Positions 8,068 through 19,365 of a stretch of 64,000 bases of DNA are shown piece after piece (positions within the stretch are counted from its first letter, which is position 1; each line of letters starts with the position of its first letter). This DNA is from Acorus gramineus (taxonomy: Eukaryota; Streptophyta; Magnoliopsida; Acorales; Acoraceae), in assembly GCA_030737835.1 (NCBI GenBank), contig CM060848.1:31478737-31542736 (forward strand), in the 5' to 3' direction. Below the pieces are notes generated by a model that saw only the letters and a program-made list of their open reading frames with translations, had not been told where the DNA came from and made no database searches. Both the position numbers and the translations under genes were made by a program.

Positions 8068-10305
8068 TGTTATATATGTGTCACTTTTTGGCTTGTTGGT
8101 AACCATTGGAGCATTTTGGCAGTTTTTGAGTTTTTTCGTTTTTCGATCGGAACCGGTAAAATTTTGGACTGTTAGCTATCGTCCTGAGCTAGAGGACTCT
8201 GATTGAAAATCTAACTGCATATTATGTGTCCTGGTGCCATTTTAAGCCACTCATGAAAATTTCATCGAATTCCGGCAACGTTTCCAAAATTTCACAGTTC
8301 CGGGGCGTATCTGGGTTTTTAAGTCACTTACTATATATATGTGAGATCTAATTTTTGAGATGCACTATTCATCATCCCTACCAATCTTTCCCTCTCTCCT
8401 CTCTCATTTTTCTCCCTTTTGAAGCCCTTAGACCCCTCAAACCCAAAAACCTAAAGCATAAGAAGTGTAGATCGGGTCCCGATCTACACCCCGGTGCCTT
8501 CAAATCCCATTTCCGACGAGTCTAGCCTCTCCATCCTCCCCTCTTTCTCCTCTGTTTCCGGCGGTGTGTCCAGGCGGCGGGCAGAGGCCCGGCAGTGAGC
8601 GGGGTGCGTGGGCTGAGGCGCGGCGGTGCACCCGGGCGGTCGGGTGGCCGTGCGGGTGGTTGCCGGCAGTGCGGGTGGTTGCTCGGGCTAGCGTGCGTGC
8701 GGGTCGTATGCACGTTTGCCCGAGTGTTGGGAGTTTGGTTGTGGGTTTTGTGTATTTTAAGTCTTTTGTTGTGTTTGTGGATTTATACTCACCAGTTAAT
8801 ACCCTATCTTGCTGATCTCGACGGACGGTTGCGCGACGACCCGACTTCCGGTGAGTGGGACAACCCAACCTAGTTTGGGAGGCGCTACATGCACTTGGGC
8901 GTGTACCGTCCTCCCCTGGGGCAGATAGTTAGTATTAACTGTTGTTTTGAAATCCATGTAAGCATGATGTGTGTGTGTGTAGAATGCATGCCGCCCTAGA
9001 CTTGTATGTTAGGGACTTGCACCCTTAGGATTTGTGCATGAGCCGTGCATCCTGTCACCCCGCTATCATGCTAGGAAAGCCCGACCTGAGCATGCGTCCT
9101 ATTAGTTTGATTTATTTAATTAAATGCAAGCTTTAATATTGTTAGCATGCCTTGGGGAATATAAGGGGGCCTTGCGAGGTTAACATTGAGACCCGGGTTA
9201 GGGTACTCCGTGTTCCTCGTTTGGTTGTCGGATGTCCTACATCGGGACCTCAGGTTACCCTCCCAAGGTCTCTTTTCCCCATTTATATCTTATTTATTTC
9301 CCCGCATCCTGGTTATGCGCGCTGGTGGAATTCTGAGGAATTCAAGACATTAGAGTTGTAGAGATGTGCTGTCAGCGGATCCGAGTGGATCATATGCGAT
9401 GGATAGGCTGTTCTGTTCCCTTCTACGGATCCGCATAGAGACTACCTCGGCGTTGGAAAGGTTGTCCCGTGCAGGGGCTCCCATTAGTAGGCGCCTCCTG
9501 ATTTGGTAGAAGGACTGTGCTGAACATGGGAGTGGCCAAACGACCTACGGAGTGAGGAGAGACTATCGGTGGACCAAGGGTGACCAACAGCCTAGTCAGT
9601 CCCAAGAGCCTATGTCACCTATTGAGAGGTGAGGGTGAGGGTATGGTGGGCCGGCGATGCGACGACCCACAGGATTGTGTATGGATGATTATCAGCCCAT
9701 TAAGTCCCAACATCCTTGGTCACCTATGGAGGGGTGAGGGTGAGGGTATGGGGTTCGGCGATGTGACGAACCCCCGGATTTGTGTTGTTTATGCCGCTTT
9801 GGGGCTTATGACTTGATTTAAATGTGGTTAATATGAACTGTATGCATGGGTTGTGCTATTCACTGAGCGTGTGGCTCACCCCTCGCATAAAATCTTTTTC
9901 AGTGATCACTGAGGAGGACTTGAAGGAGGAGCTTTCCGAGCGACTACACCAGTAGCGGAGTAGCGCCACGTCCCTCGAGTTTTGAGGCCATCAGCATCCT
10001 TCTCTTTGTTGTATGTATATATATTTCTGTGCTTGGGCACCTAGTTGGATTATGTATGGATTTTATTTGTGTATATATGGACATGTTGGCTCTCACAGGA
10101 CATATGATTATGTATCGAGTCTGTAGTATGTTTTGATTACAGATTCAGTCTTTTTAGCTTCCGCATTTGGTGTATATATTATGTCAGCCCTGCTTTATCT
10201 GTGTTGTCATAATTGCTGTTGTGTGAGTATGTTATTGAACTCCTGTTTACTGATATCATATATACACTTGCCGCATCCCGGGGACGGCCGCCCTGGGGCG
10301 TGACA
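8068..10305 (+). repeat. 3' LTR of element A (2238 bp, internally deleted)
   Basis: Nearly identical to the 5' LTR outside one large gap. Sequence corresponding to about 747-1483 of the 5' LTR is missing; the junction is near 8560 ('cctctgtttccggcggtgtg'). The deletion removes the first splice-donor-like site and most of the CpG-rich segment. The middle-exon acceptor is altered (CTG instead of CAG at 8812-8814), while the last-exon acceptor is intact (AG at 9901-9902). The gap prevents a simple whole-LTR age estimate, but the remaining parts differ by only scattered substitutions. Confidence 0.9.
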
Positions 10306-10353
10306 ATGTATACCCTTGCCGCGTCCCGGGGACGGCCGCCCTGGGACGTGACA
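10306..10353 (+). repeat. Remaining 3' end of the outer Ty3 LTR
   Basis: 'atgtatacccttgc' followed by the conserved LTR terminus ending GGGACGTGACA. It completes the LTR interrupted at 266. The 14 bases 10306-10319 repeat 253-266 with one mismatch, which is longer than the 5-bp duplication normal for these elements. Confidence 0.8.
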
Positions 10354-10479
10354 AATATCCTTTAACATGCTCGTAAAACCAGGCCTATACAAAAATTTAT
10401 CCATTAGTATACAAAGCAATATAATAAACAACTATATATAATAATGAAGATAAAGATAAACTTACACATAAAACGGCCG

Positions 10480-11110
10480 TGCATCCAAACAAGTACCCAA
10501 TTGAAATTTTCAGGTATTTACCCTCATTGCGGCTCTTAACGCTTGGCCACACCTTCCTCAGTGATTCCATCAACCGGTCTTTGATGGAAACAGCCCATGC
10601 ATACCTCTATGTTCCCTCAAAATCATCCAAATATTATAGGAGGGGCAGTGGATAATTGTAGTGGCCGACTGGAAATAAGAAACTACCAAACATGAATGCA
10701 ATCCACTATCGAACAAAATCTTTCACGTCCTCTTCCTCATCTGACTTCACCAAGTCCACCATCTTCACCTTCAAGGCTTCCCTTTTCTCGTAGGTATCAT
10801 TGTTGAAATACTTCTTCTTCAGTCTGGAATCCATTGACTTTGATTTTGTGATTGCCCTCTCCCCAAAGGCAGGCAAGCCTATGATGAGGGCAACATCCTC
10901 AGCTGTAAACGATAACCGTCTTCCACCAATCTTAAAAATATCTTCATCAAGACTATAGTTACTAACAAGTGTGTCAAGTAACTCTGATTTGAATCCTATC
11001 TTGGGGATGTCCACCAAGATGTAGAATGGTGTCTTCTTCAAAAGATTGCGATGACATTCCCTCACGTCTATCTCATCCATCGTCTTCCTATAATAAATAG
11101 GAAAACATCG
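10480..11110 (-). pseudogene. DUF1985/Ulp1-associated-like transposon protein, decayed
   Basis: Reading leftward from about 11110, the frame gives I-L-V-D-I-P-K-I-G-F-K and R-L-S-F-T-A-E-D-V-A-L-I-I-G-L-P-A-F-G-E. That pattern resembles the N-terminal domain (DUF1985 type) found with Ulp1-like cysteine proteases captured by plant CACTA and Mutator elements. A stop lies near 10704, and the similarity continues to about 10480 with further stops (D-R-L-M-E-S-L, G-Y-L-F-G-C-T-A-V-L). No protease catalytic domain is seen before the Ty3 insertion truncates the element. Family assignment is from memory of the motif style only; role in transposition unknown. Confidence 0.5.
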
Positions 11111-11584
11111 GTGCTGAACTAACAAAGATTTGGGAATGAAAAGCAACTGGATTGTTCCTGTAAACATGGAATGATAGGACAAACATAAGTTACTGACGTG
11201 AATAATAACATATGAAATGAACATTAGTTAACTTAGTAAAGTACCCAAAATACCTAACAATGTACCCATATTGCCTAACAATGTACCCTTATAGCCTAAC
11301 AATGTACTATTTGTTAGTGATACAGTCGAGGTGAATAATAACATGTGACGAACATAAGTTATTGAGTACTAACAATGTGCTCATCAATTATAAAAATGTA
11401 CTTCTAAAATCTACCAGTGCACCCATACCATATAACAATGTACTAAGAATTAAATATCTCTTAAATGCCATACAACTATTTAGATTTATATCATGCTATT
11501 CCTTCAACAAGGTGTACCCATCATAAAGATTAATAGTGCACCTACATTATACTAAAATGCATATAGCACATAACAACATACATT

Positions 11585-11914
11585 TCAATCAACCAATAAG
11601 TAGGACACATAGAATTGTTTACCTCGACTTTGTACCAGACAAATATTGGACTTCTTGACTGATTCTTTTGTAACTTTTTTCTTCGGAGGGGGTTTGGTTG
11701 ATTCCTTGGGAGCTTTGGGGGATGGCTTAGACAGGGCTTTTGTAGATGGCTTCTGAGTAGGGGATTTGGTGAAAGGCTTTGCAAGAAGTTTTTTGGATGG
11801 CTTTGAAGCGGGGGATTTGGTGGAAGACTTGGAAGGAGTTATTTTGGAAGGCTTTGATGCGAGGGATTTGGTGGAAGGCTTGGAAGGAGCTTGTGATCTA
11901 GTAGAAGTCATCAA
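11585..11914 (-). CDS. Lys/Ser/Pro-rich repeat protein segment of the CACTA-like element
   Basis: An open frame of 109 residues made of repeats such as K-P-S-T-K-S-P-A-S-K-P-S-K, ending in a short non-repetitive tail. It is strongly basic and would be disordered. It probably belongs to the same multi-exon gene as the Thr/Pro/Glu-rich segment at 12010-12418 and the domain at 10480-11110, since all are on the minus strand in order. It was not recognised as a family with known function. The start shown is the first Met of the frame and may be internal to an exon. Confidence 0.4.
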   Translation of the reverse strand: MMTSTRSQAPSKPSTKSLASKPSKITPSKSSTKSPASKPSKKLLAKPFTKSPTQKPSTKALSKPSPKAPKESTKPPPKKKVTKESVKKSNICLVQSRGKQFYVSYLLVD

Positions 11915-12009
11915 AAGAAACTTTTATGGATGGCTTTTTAGCAGAGCATTTGCTAGAAGGCTTGGCAGGACCTTTTGTCAATGGTTTTGGCATAGCGTTT
12001 GGTGGAAGG

Positions 12010-12418
12010 TTAGGCAGGACTTTTTGTCGATGGCTTTTCAATAGGGGATTTGGTAGATGGCTTTTCAGTAGGGGTTTCAGAGGATGGCTTTTCAGTAGGG
12101 GTTTCAGATGATGGCTCTTTAGTAGGGGCTTCGGTGGATGGCTCTTCAGTAGGGGTTTCAAAGGATGGCTTTTCAGTAGGTTTTAGATGATGGCTCTTTA
12201 GTAGGGGGTTCGGTGGATGGCTCTTCAGTAGGGGGTTTGGTGGATGGCTCTTCACTAGGGGGTTCAGTGGATGGCCTGGGAGGAGCTTCTGTGGATGTGT
12301 TTTGTACAAGGGATTCAGTGGATGGGTTTGAAGGAGCTTCTGTGGATGGGTTTTTAGTAGGGGATTCAGTATTGAACCTTGGACTTCTTCTTGGTGTCAA
12401 ACCCTCTGTTCGAACCAT
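12010..12418 (-). pseudogene. Ser/Thr/Pro/Glu-rich repeat segment, probable first exon of the CACTA-like gene
   Basis: From an ATG at 12418 the frame reads M-V-R-T-E-G-L-T-P-R-R-S-P-R-F and then repeats of P-T-E-E-P-S-T-E-P, encoded by a ~30-bp minisatellite ('cagtaggggtttcagatgatg' type). Near 12178 the frame shifts and the same repeats continue in another frame to about 12010. The arginine-rich start is common in plant transposon-borne Ulp1-type genes. Repeat slippage probably caused the frame change. Function unknown. Confidence 0.45.
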
Positions 12419-13429
12419 TTTTAAAATCCTATACAGTGTGAAAAAACATAAATAATATAAATTAGAAGGTAACAAACATGTAAACACATAAAATGCAAAT
12501 GGCAAACCAAAATAACATGTAAATCTTTGGAATTGGCATTAAATTGATAAAGTAAATTTACTTCGACACATGCTATCATTAGTTTAACAATGTACTCAAA
12601 AGATTTACTAGTGTAATATTACGTTTAAAAATGTACTGTGAAGACATTACAGCGTACTAATGACCCAACCACTTGTGCATAGCATAAGCAGCAAATCCAC
12701 TCAAGGCTTGTGCATAGCAACAATATGTCTTCTTCAGAAAAGAATTGTAGATAGTATAATTTTATATCATGCATTTGCATAGCATAACCAGAAAATCAAC
12801 CCAAGACATGTGCATCAGATATATTTGTTGTTTATCAAAGTATAACTTAGGTCATATACAAAGAAGATAATAGTGTACTTATTTATATTTACAAAGTACC
12901 CATATTTGAAACCCATATCAGCAGATCCTCTAGGATATGATGAAAGGTTGAGTTTTACGTACTCTATGCAGGAAGTATCGACTGAGCCTGGGAAATGACC
13001 TCGCGGCCGCGGAGAATTGCCGAGAGCTTCTCGATTCGTTGGTGTCGTCATTGATGCACGGTTCTGTCGATGGAGGGAGGCCGATCGGATGATTTCGTGG
13101 GGAGTTTTTGAGGGTTTCGTGAGGTTTAGTTAGGGTTTCAGGAAAAAAACGAGGGGTTTCAAGGAGAGGGAGGGGTTTCGGGGGGAAATTTCAGAGAGAG
13201 AGGGAGATTAAGTTGGAGGGGTAGGGATAACATTTCACAAGGGGACTGAAACGGCAGTGGATGGAATGGATCTACAAATAATAGATTTTGGGTTTTAGGA
13301 TTAAAAAAAACTAAAAAGACTCTAGGGACCTAAAAATAATGAGAGAGAGGCTGGGAGGACATCTAATTAATTTCCCCTAAATATTTATTTAACTATAATA
13401 TAATTTAAAAAAGAATCAAAAAAAGTTTT
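12419..13429. other. Non-coding interior of the CACTA-like element
   Basis: AT-rich sequence with no credible open frame. Short phrases such as 'caatgtac' and 'aatgtactc' recur here and in 11230-11550, giving a loose repeat texture. At 12940-13260 it is more GC-balanced with runs of 'gagagag', which could be the 5' leader and promoter of the gene read from 12418, but no clear TATA box was assigned. Confidence 0.4.
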
Positions 13430-13927
13430 TTCTATGAAAAATGCGACCTTTCCCTGCGAAATATTTCACAGGGAAACGTCTGTTTTTTTTATAAATATAT
13501 TTATAGACTTTTAGCTACGAAATTAATCTCACAGCAAAATGTCATCTTTTAAAATATGGCCTTTTGCGACGAAATTATTTCGTAGCAAAAGGCTACCTTC
13601 TGCTACAAGAAAAAATTCGCAGCTAAAAGACAACATTTGCTACGAAATAAATGTAGTAGTAAAAGGTAACCTTTTGCTATGAAAATAATTTCGTAGCAAA
13701 TGGTGACTTTTTGCTGCGAAAATATATCTTTTGCTGCGAAACTATTTTCGTAGCACAATGACACTTTTGCTACGAAACTAAAATTTCGCAACGTAATATC
13801 TTCCCATACGAGGCATTCGCTACGAAAATAGCGACGAAATGATTTCATCGAGAAAGACCTTTTGGTACAAATAGACAAGTTTTTGCTACGAATTATTTCA
13901 CAGCTAATGCCCATATTTCTTGTAGTG
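13430..13927 (-). repeat. CACTA subterminal repeats and terminal inverted repeat
   Basis: More than ten copies of 'ttttgctacgaaa' or its complement 'tttcgtagcaaaa' in both orientations, ending with '...tttcttgtagtg' at 13927 (CACTACAAGAAA on the minus strand). Such arrays are where CACTA transposases bind. The element boundary is sharp: coding LINE sequence starts immediately after. Confidence 0.72.
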
Positions 13928-14145
13928 ATTCGGGTGGGTGTTGGGGAGCGGTTCGTCGATCAACTTCTGGCATAGTAGGTGTTGCGAGAGGAGCGCTTGA
14001 GGGACGTTGCACCTGACATTATGAGGATTGCCAATAACACTAAAGGTATGGCCGATGAGTTCTTTCAGGGGATGGAAAGCGACAACGTATGGAGTGGCAC
14101 TTGGAACGTTCCCCTCAGATGGACCAGGCTCAGTGAGGCGCAAAT
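13928..14145 (+). pseudogene. LINE ORF2 C-terminal fragment, upstream half
   Basis: Encodes the short conserved stretch downstream of LINE reverse transcriptase (W-V-L-G-S-G-S-S-I-N-F-W), then after one frameshift the segment M-R-I-A-N-N-T-K-G and, just before the [11 protein letters not shown]. Element context: CACTA terminus to the left, solo LTR to the right. Not functional. Confidence 0.68.
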
Positions 14146-17100
14146 TGTCACGCCCCAGGGCGGCCGTCCCCGGGACGCGGCAAGGGTATACATGATATCA
14201 GCAGTCAATAAAAGAGATCAATAATATACCATAATCCATAGGAAAAAGACAACACCGACAACAAAAGGCTGACATGATGTATACACAGAAATGCGGAAGC
14301 TAAAAAGACTGAATCTGTAAATCAACAACACTTTACAGACTCGATACATAATCATATGTCCTGTGAGAGCCAATATATCCACAATACATCCAAATATAAT
14401 CCATACTAGGTGCCCAAGCACAGAAATATATACATACAACAAAGAGAAGGATGCTGATGGCCTCAAAACTCGAGGGACGTGGCGCTACTCCGCTACTGGT
14501 GTAGTCGCTCGGGAAGCTCCTCCTTCAAGTCCGCCTTGGTAATCACTGGGAAAAACAATTATGCGAGGGGTGAGCCACACGCTCAGTGAATAGCACAACC
14601 CATGCATACAGTTCATATTAACCACATTTAATCAAATCACTAGCCACAAAGTGGCATAAACATCACAAATCTGGGGGTTCGTCACATCGCCGAACCACCA
14701 TACCCTCACCCACACCCTCACCCCTCAATAGGTGACAAAGGATGTTGGGACTTAATAGGCTGATAATCATCCTTACACAATCCAGTGGGTCGTCACATCG
14801 CCGGCCCACCATACCCTCACCCTCACCCCTCAATAGGTGACATAGGCTCTTGGGACTGACTAGGCTGTTGGTCACCCTTGGTCCACCGATAGTCTCTCCC
14901 CACTCCGTAGGTCGTTTGGCCACTCCCACATTCAGCACAATCCATCCACCAAATCAGGAGGTGCCTACTGATGGGAGCCCCTGCACTAGACAACCTGTCT
15001 AACGCTGAGGTAGTCTCTACACGGATCCAACGAAGGGAACAGAACAGCCTATCCATCGCATATGATCCACTCGGATCCGTGACAGCTCATCTCTACAACT
15101 CTAACGTCTTGAATTCTTCAGAATTCCACCAGCGCGCATAACCAAGATGCGGGGAAGTACATAAGATAAAAATGAGGAAAGGAGACCTTGGGAGGGCAAC
15201 CTGAGGTCCCGTTGTAGGACATCCCGACAACCAAACAAGGAACACGGAGTACCCTAACCCGGGTCTCAATGTTAACCTCGGAAGGCCCCCTTATATTCCC
15301 CAAGGCATGCTAATAATATCACGAGCTTGCATTTAATTAAATAAATCAAACTAATAGGACACATGCATAGGTCTGGGCTTCCCTAGCATGATAACGGGGT
15401 GACAGGATGCACGGCTCATGCACATATCCTAAGGGTGCAAGTCCGTAACATACAAGTCTAGGGTGGCATGCAATCTACACATAAATCATGCTAGCATGGA
15501 TTACAATACAACAGTTAATATTAACTATGTGCCCCAGGGGAGGATGGTACACGCCCAAGTGCATGTAGTGCCTCCCAAACTGGGTTGGGTTGTCCCACTC
15601 ACCGGAAGTCGGGTCGTCGCGCGACCGTCCGTCAAGATCTGCAAGACAGGGTATCAAGTTGGTGAGTAAAACCCACAAATACTACAAAATACACAACAAC
15701 ATACCAATAAACACCCAACACTCAGGCAAACGTGCATACGCCCCGTACGCACGCTAGCCCGAGCACCCCGACTCACTCCCGCACCCCCGGCAACCACCCG
15801 GACGGCCACCCAAGCCCCGGATGCACCCAGGCGCACCGCCGGGCCCCTGCCCGCCTCCTGGACACGCCGCCGAGCCTCCCGGGTGCATCGAGCGCCCACT
15901 GCGCCCCATCACAGCAGCCCGCGCGCACCCGAACGCCCCGCGCTGGCCCGCGAGCACACCACACGCCCCGCGCGCACCTCCGCTGCCTCGCCGCGCTCCG
16001 CGCGCACCCCCGTGCGCACCCCCGGCTCGCCCAGCACTCCACCGACTCGCCGCGCGCGCGCACAGAGTGCCTGCGCCCCTGCGCAGCGCTCCGCGCGCAC
16101 CCCGCACGACGCCCTGCACGCAGCGCCTACTCGACCAGCACCCAGCATCGCCCACCGCCCAGCACGCCCAGCGTCCGCTCGCCTAGCACGCCCAGCGCCT
16201 GCATGCCCAGCACGCCCAGCGCCCAGCACCCGCATGCTCAGCACGCCCAGCGCCCAGCAAGCGCGCCCTGCTGGCCTCCAGCTCCACCCGAGCGCACGCC
16301 CGCGCGCACGCACATGCGCGCCCTGCCAGCTGCTCCGCCTGCTGCGCCTGTGCTGCTGCCTGTGCTGCCTGCTGCCCGAGACCACCCATCCACCCTGCCC
16401 GAGCACCTCCACCACTACCCATCGGCCACCAACGGCCTCCGACAGCCTCCCACAGCCGCCGACCACCACCCAACCTCAAAACCCCCTTCCTAACAAGCAT
16501 CTAAGCCAAAAAGAAGAGGAAAAACAGCTTATCAAGGGGAGGAAGGGATGTCCGGTTGCTCTCCGCGCACCGAAACGCTTCCCCAAAGGTCTCTACCACC
16601 AAGACCTACTCCCACCTCCGAAATGGCTCGGATCTGAGGAGAAGAGAGGGCGGAAGAAAGGGATAGGTAGGCCGGAATCCGGATTTGAAAACACCGGGGT
16701 GTAGATCGGGACCGGATCTACACTTTCTATGTTTTAGGTTTTTGGGTTTGAGGACTCTAGGGGGCTCAAAAGCTTGTTTTTGAGAGAGGGAGAGAGAGAA
16801 ATCACCACGAGGAAGAAGATGAATAGGGGGCTTTAGTCGTGGGATTTGGTTATAACCACCCCCATCCCACCTATACTCACACCCCTGATTAGATTAGCCT
16901 TAATTAGGTTTAGGGGGCTTAAGAGGTGTTTTAAGTGGGTTTGACCTAAGTCAACCCAACCACACAAAAGGACAAAAGTGGTTGACCAAGTCATGGGCCC
17001 ACTTTGACCGAGTCAACTCTCCCAATGACTTCTCGTTCGGTCAAAACCCGGATACGCCACGGAACTGCGAAATTCTGAAACGTACCGGAATTTGATGAAA

Positions 17101-17292
17101 ATTTCATGAGTGGCTTAAAATGGCACCAGGACACATAATATGCAGTTAGATTTTCAATCGGAGTCCTCAAGCTCAGGACGATAGCTAACAGTCCAAAATT
17201 TTAGCGGTTCCAATCGAAAAACTCAAAAACTCAAAAACTGCCAGAATGTTCCAATGGTTACCAGCAGGCCAAAAAGTGACACATATATAACA
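14146..17292 (-). repeat. Solo Ty3/gypsy LTR (3147 bp) with 5-bp duplication CAAAT
   Basis: Minus-strand LTR: its end (TGTCACGCCCC on the plus strand) is at 14146 and its start (...ACATATATAACA) at 17292. CAAAT flanks it on both sides (14141-14145, 17293-17297). There is no internal region, so it is the product of LTR-LTR recombination. It holds the whole transcript plan in reverse: first exon end near 16533 with the donor mutated from GT to AT, a CpG-rich first intron (15639-16532), the 36-nt middle exon (15603-15638), a second intron (14546-15602) with (GGTGAG)n-hairpin units, and the last exon 14493-14545 ending at TAG. Confidence 0.92.
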
Positions 17293-17297
17293 CAAAT

Positions 17298-18176
17298 AGG
17301 GTTGTTCACGGCCCTGATGGCTCGGCTGGACCATTTCGTAGTGAATCCTGAGCAGATGGGCAGTATGGTGTAGAGACCCACGCACAGCTTTCGGGAACTT
17401 CATAGTGAAGAGTGACTACAAGTGGTGGCGCGAGTGCACTATAGGTGCGCACAGCCAAGATGTCTGAAGTTTCAGCAAGTTTGGAGGTCGAGGATCCCAT
17501 TGAAAAACAAAGTGTTTATGTGGCTACTGTTCCAGGAGCGGTTCCTCACGAAAGTGTATCGAGCTAGGTGGGCAATGAACAAGTCAACCACATTGTCCTT
17601 TGTTCAGCGGCCCCAAAAATGGCAAACCACCTCTTTTGCGAGTGCGTATTCGTGCAGCAGTTTTGGACTGAGGTCGGTTGAAGGACCAAGCTTACGGCTT
17701 CCTTTCAGGATATTGAAGGGCTTTGGCAGGCAGGGAAGGAGCTGAAAATGATGGCGACTAGCAAAGGGAAAGCCACGCGCTCTTAAGCCATTGTACCGGC
17801 TAGGACGTGGACGATATGGCGTACTCGTAATGAAGTGATCTTTTGAGGAGCACTAGCTTGCGTATAATAGGAGAATATGTGGGACTCGTTCGAAAGTCTG
17901 ATTCGAGATTGGAGTCTGCACATCAACAGGGGGGGGGGGGGAGTGGCGCAATCCCATGGCAGCTCAGGCACGGCGCGACATAGTGTTGAGGATGTGGTTG
18001 GCCTTGGCTTAGACGTCTCTTCTAGGGCCGATAGCACCGCATGTTCTTTTGTTATTTTTGTTTTTAGGTTCTCTTGTTTAGTCCCTTCTTATCCCCGCAC
18101 CTGATTCAGAGTTTAGAATCCGATTCTCAGTAATGAAATCGAGTAGCAATTATTTATACCTTTGTTTCAAAAAAAT
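17298..18176 (+). pseudogene. LINE ORF2 zinc-binding C-terminus and 3' UTR
   Basis: It continues the LINE frame after the solo LTR; reads I-P-L-K-N-K-V-F-M-W-L-L-F-Q-E-R, then in a shifted frame a C-P-L-C ... H-L-F-C-E-C pattern typical of the zf-RVT domain (about nt 17600-17650). A poly-G run (17931-17941) and stops break it. From about 17800 it is 3' UTR, ending in 'gtttcaaaaaaa' at 18176, the poly(A) signature of a LINE. The gene is inactive. Confidence 0.7.
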
Positions 18177-19365
18177 ACTTTATTGTTTAATTAATAGATA
18201 CCTCCATTTTCTTATTAAGAAAGTGTCCTAAGAAAATAGGCTAAGCTTAAAATTTTTACCCCCCCCCCCTGGATGGGGGGTTAGGAGTGGTATAAGGTGG
18301 GATAAGAATGGATAGGGGACAATGACTGTTTGTTTACATAATATAACTTGATATTACTATGTCATTATAAATGAGTATAAGAGAGTATAACAATTCTAAG
18401 TATCCCGTGGGATAAGCTTACACCCATCTTATTTATTACCAAGAAAGGTGGGGCCCACCATCACATAAAAAAAATCACATCTCATCATATCAAATCACCT
18501 ATCATCACCTCTTATACATCAATAGGGCCCACGTGTCAAATTAACCTTTTACACCTTATTTACATTTTATTCTTATCAACCAAACAACTCAACCTTTATT
18601 ATTGCATTTTATAATGAGAATAAAAAAAAACACAACCAAACAGAAAACCATTTATTTCATTGATAAAGTTATTTATTCTTAGAATAGGTATAAACCCTAA
18701 AATAACTTATTCCTCGATCCAAACAGGGGGTTAATTTATAATGGTGAGTACAAATTATTCACTAGTGGCATTCTTTTACATGAAAGCAGAGAATTAGACG
18801 AATTGCTGATGTAGTTCTCTCCTTCTATCCCAAGCCTTTCCTGACCGCAGATGCAACAATTTTCATTCTTGGATGGTTGTTTTTTTTAAGTTGATTAATG
18901 AGCCCCTTTTTTTTCGGTCTACTATTGCATACTTTTTTATTTCTTATAATACAAATGCCCACGTGGCCACGTGGCTGTACATCTGTCCTAACTGAGAATA
19001 TTTTATTGTCTGAGCTTATTTGTGTGAATAATGTTTAATTGGATATTTTAAACTTGCTTAATCGTTTCCAACTTGTGAACAGATGAGTTTAATTTTTTGT
19101 TTTATGAAATTATTGGGACATTCAGGTATTAATAAAAACTAGGTAGAATGTGAATCGATAGTATTTCTGACAAAAAAAACAAATGGAAAATGGCGCACAG
19201 GCGTACCCAACGGCGACGGCCTACAGTCGTCACCAAAGAATTACCACGGCTTCGAGCCGTCGCAAAAGGTGGAAATTCTTGTTGCGCGCGATTTGGTTAT
19301 GCCCTGTATCCCATTCCTCTGGCCCCTTCATTCCCTCTTTTTCTGACTCCCCTAGGGGTTATCCT
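18177..19365. other. Intergenic DNA with MITE-like pieces
   Basis: No gene is seen. 18260-18737 is bounded by a C-run followed by 'ggatggggggttaggagtgg' and by 'cctcgatccaaacagggggtt', resembling a Tourist/Harbinger-type miniature element, but its inverted repeats could not be matched cleanly. 18957-18975 holds two overlapping CCACGTGG boxes. 19195-19270 contains short inverted repeats (ACGGC-TTCGA-GCCGT) like those of DNA-transposon ends. Confidence 0.35.

Larger units (their letters stand above)
267..10305 (+). mobile_element. Element A: complete Ty3/gypsy LTR retrotransposon, chromodomain (Tekay/Del-like)
   Basis: LTRs open with TGTTATATATGTG and close with GGGGCGTGACA (267-3240 and 8068-10305). 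Between them lie a Met-tRNA primer binding site (3246-3257), a gag-pol region in the order gag, protease, reverse transcriptase, RNase H, integrase, chromodomain-like tail (3361-8019), and a polypurine tract just before the 3' LTR. RT before integrase is the Ty3/gypsy order, and the chromodomain-like end places it with chromoviruses. The coding region is broken by a deletion, two frameshifts and a stop, so this copy is not autonomous. It sits inside an older LTR (1-266 and 10306-10353). Confidence 0.93.
10354..13927 (-). mobile_element. CACTA (En/Spm)-like DNA transposon, one end only
   Basis: Read on the minus strand it starts at 13927 with CACTACAAGAAAT, the classic CACTA terminal motif. 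About 480 bp of subterminal sequence follows (13430-13910) with many direct and inverted copies of 'tttgctacgaaa'. Inside are Ser/Thr/Pro- and Lys-rich coding repeats (11585-12418) and a decayed domain of the kind carried by plant transposons (10480-11110). The opposite terminus is not in the window; the body is cut at 10353 by the Ty3 LTR. The 3-bp flank expected of CACTA elements cannot be paired because the other end is missing. Confidence 0.7.
13928..18176 (+). mobile_element. 3' end of a LINE (L1-type), split by a solo LTR
   Basis: Two blocks, 13928-14145 and 17298-18176, join across the solo LTR at its 5-bp duplication. The first block reads W-V-L-G-S-G-S-S-I-N-F-W-H and then, after a frameshift, [11 protein letters not shown]. 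The second reads V-W-R-S-R-I-P-L-K-N-K-V-F-M-W-L and a Cys-rich zf-RVT-like tail (about 17480-17700). That is the region after the reverse transcriptase in plant LINEs. The end at 18170-18176 is a short poly(A), following a 3' UTR. The 5' part, including RT and endonuclease, is gone; it borders the CACTA terminus. Confidence 0.75.

Noticed and set aside
18260..18737. A complete Tourist-type MITE
   Set aside because: One end resembles a Harbinger terminus but the matching inverted end and target duplication could not be found by eye; mentioned only as MITE-like.
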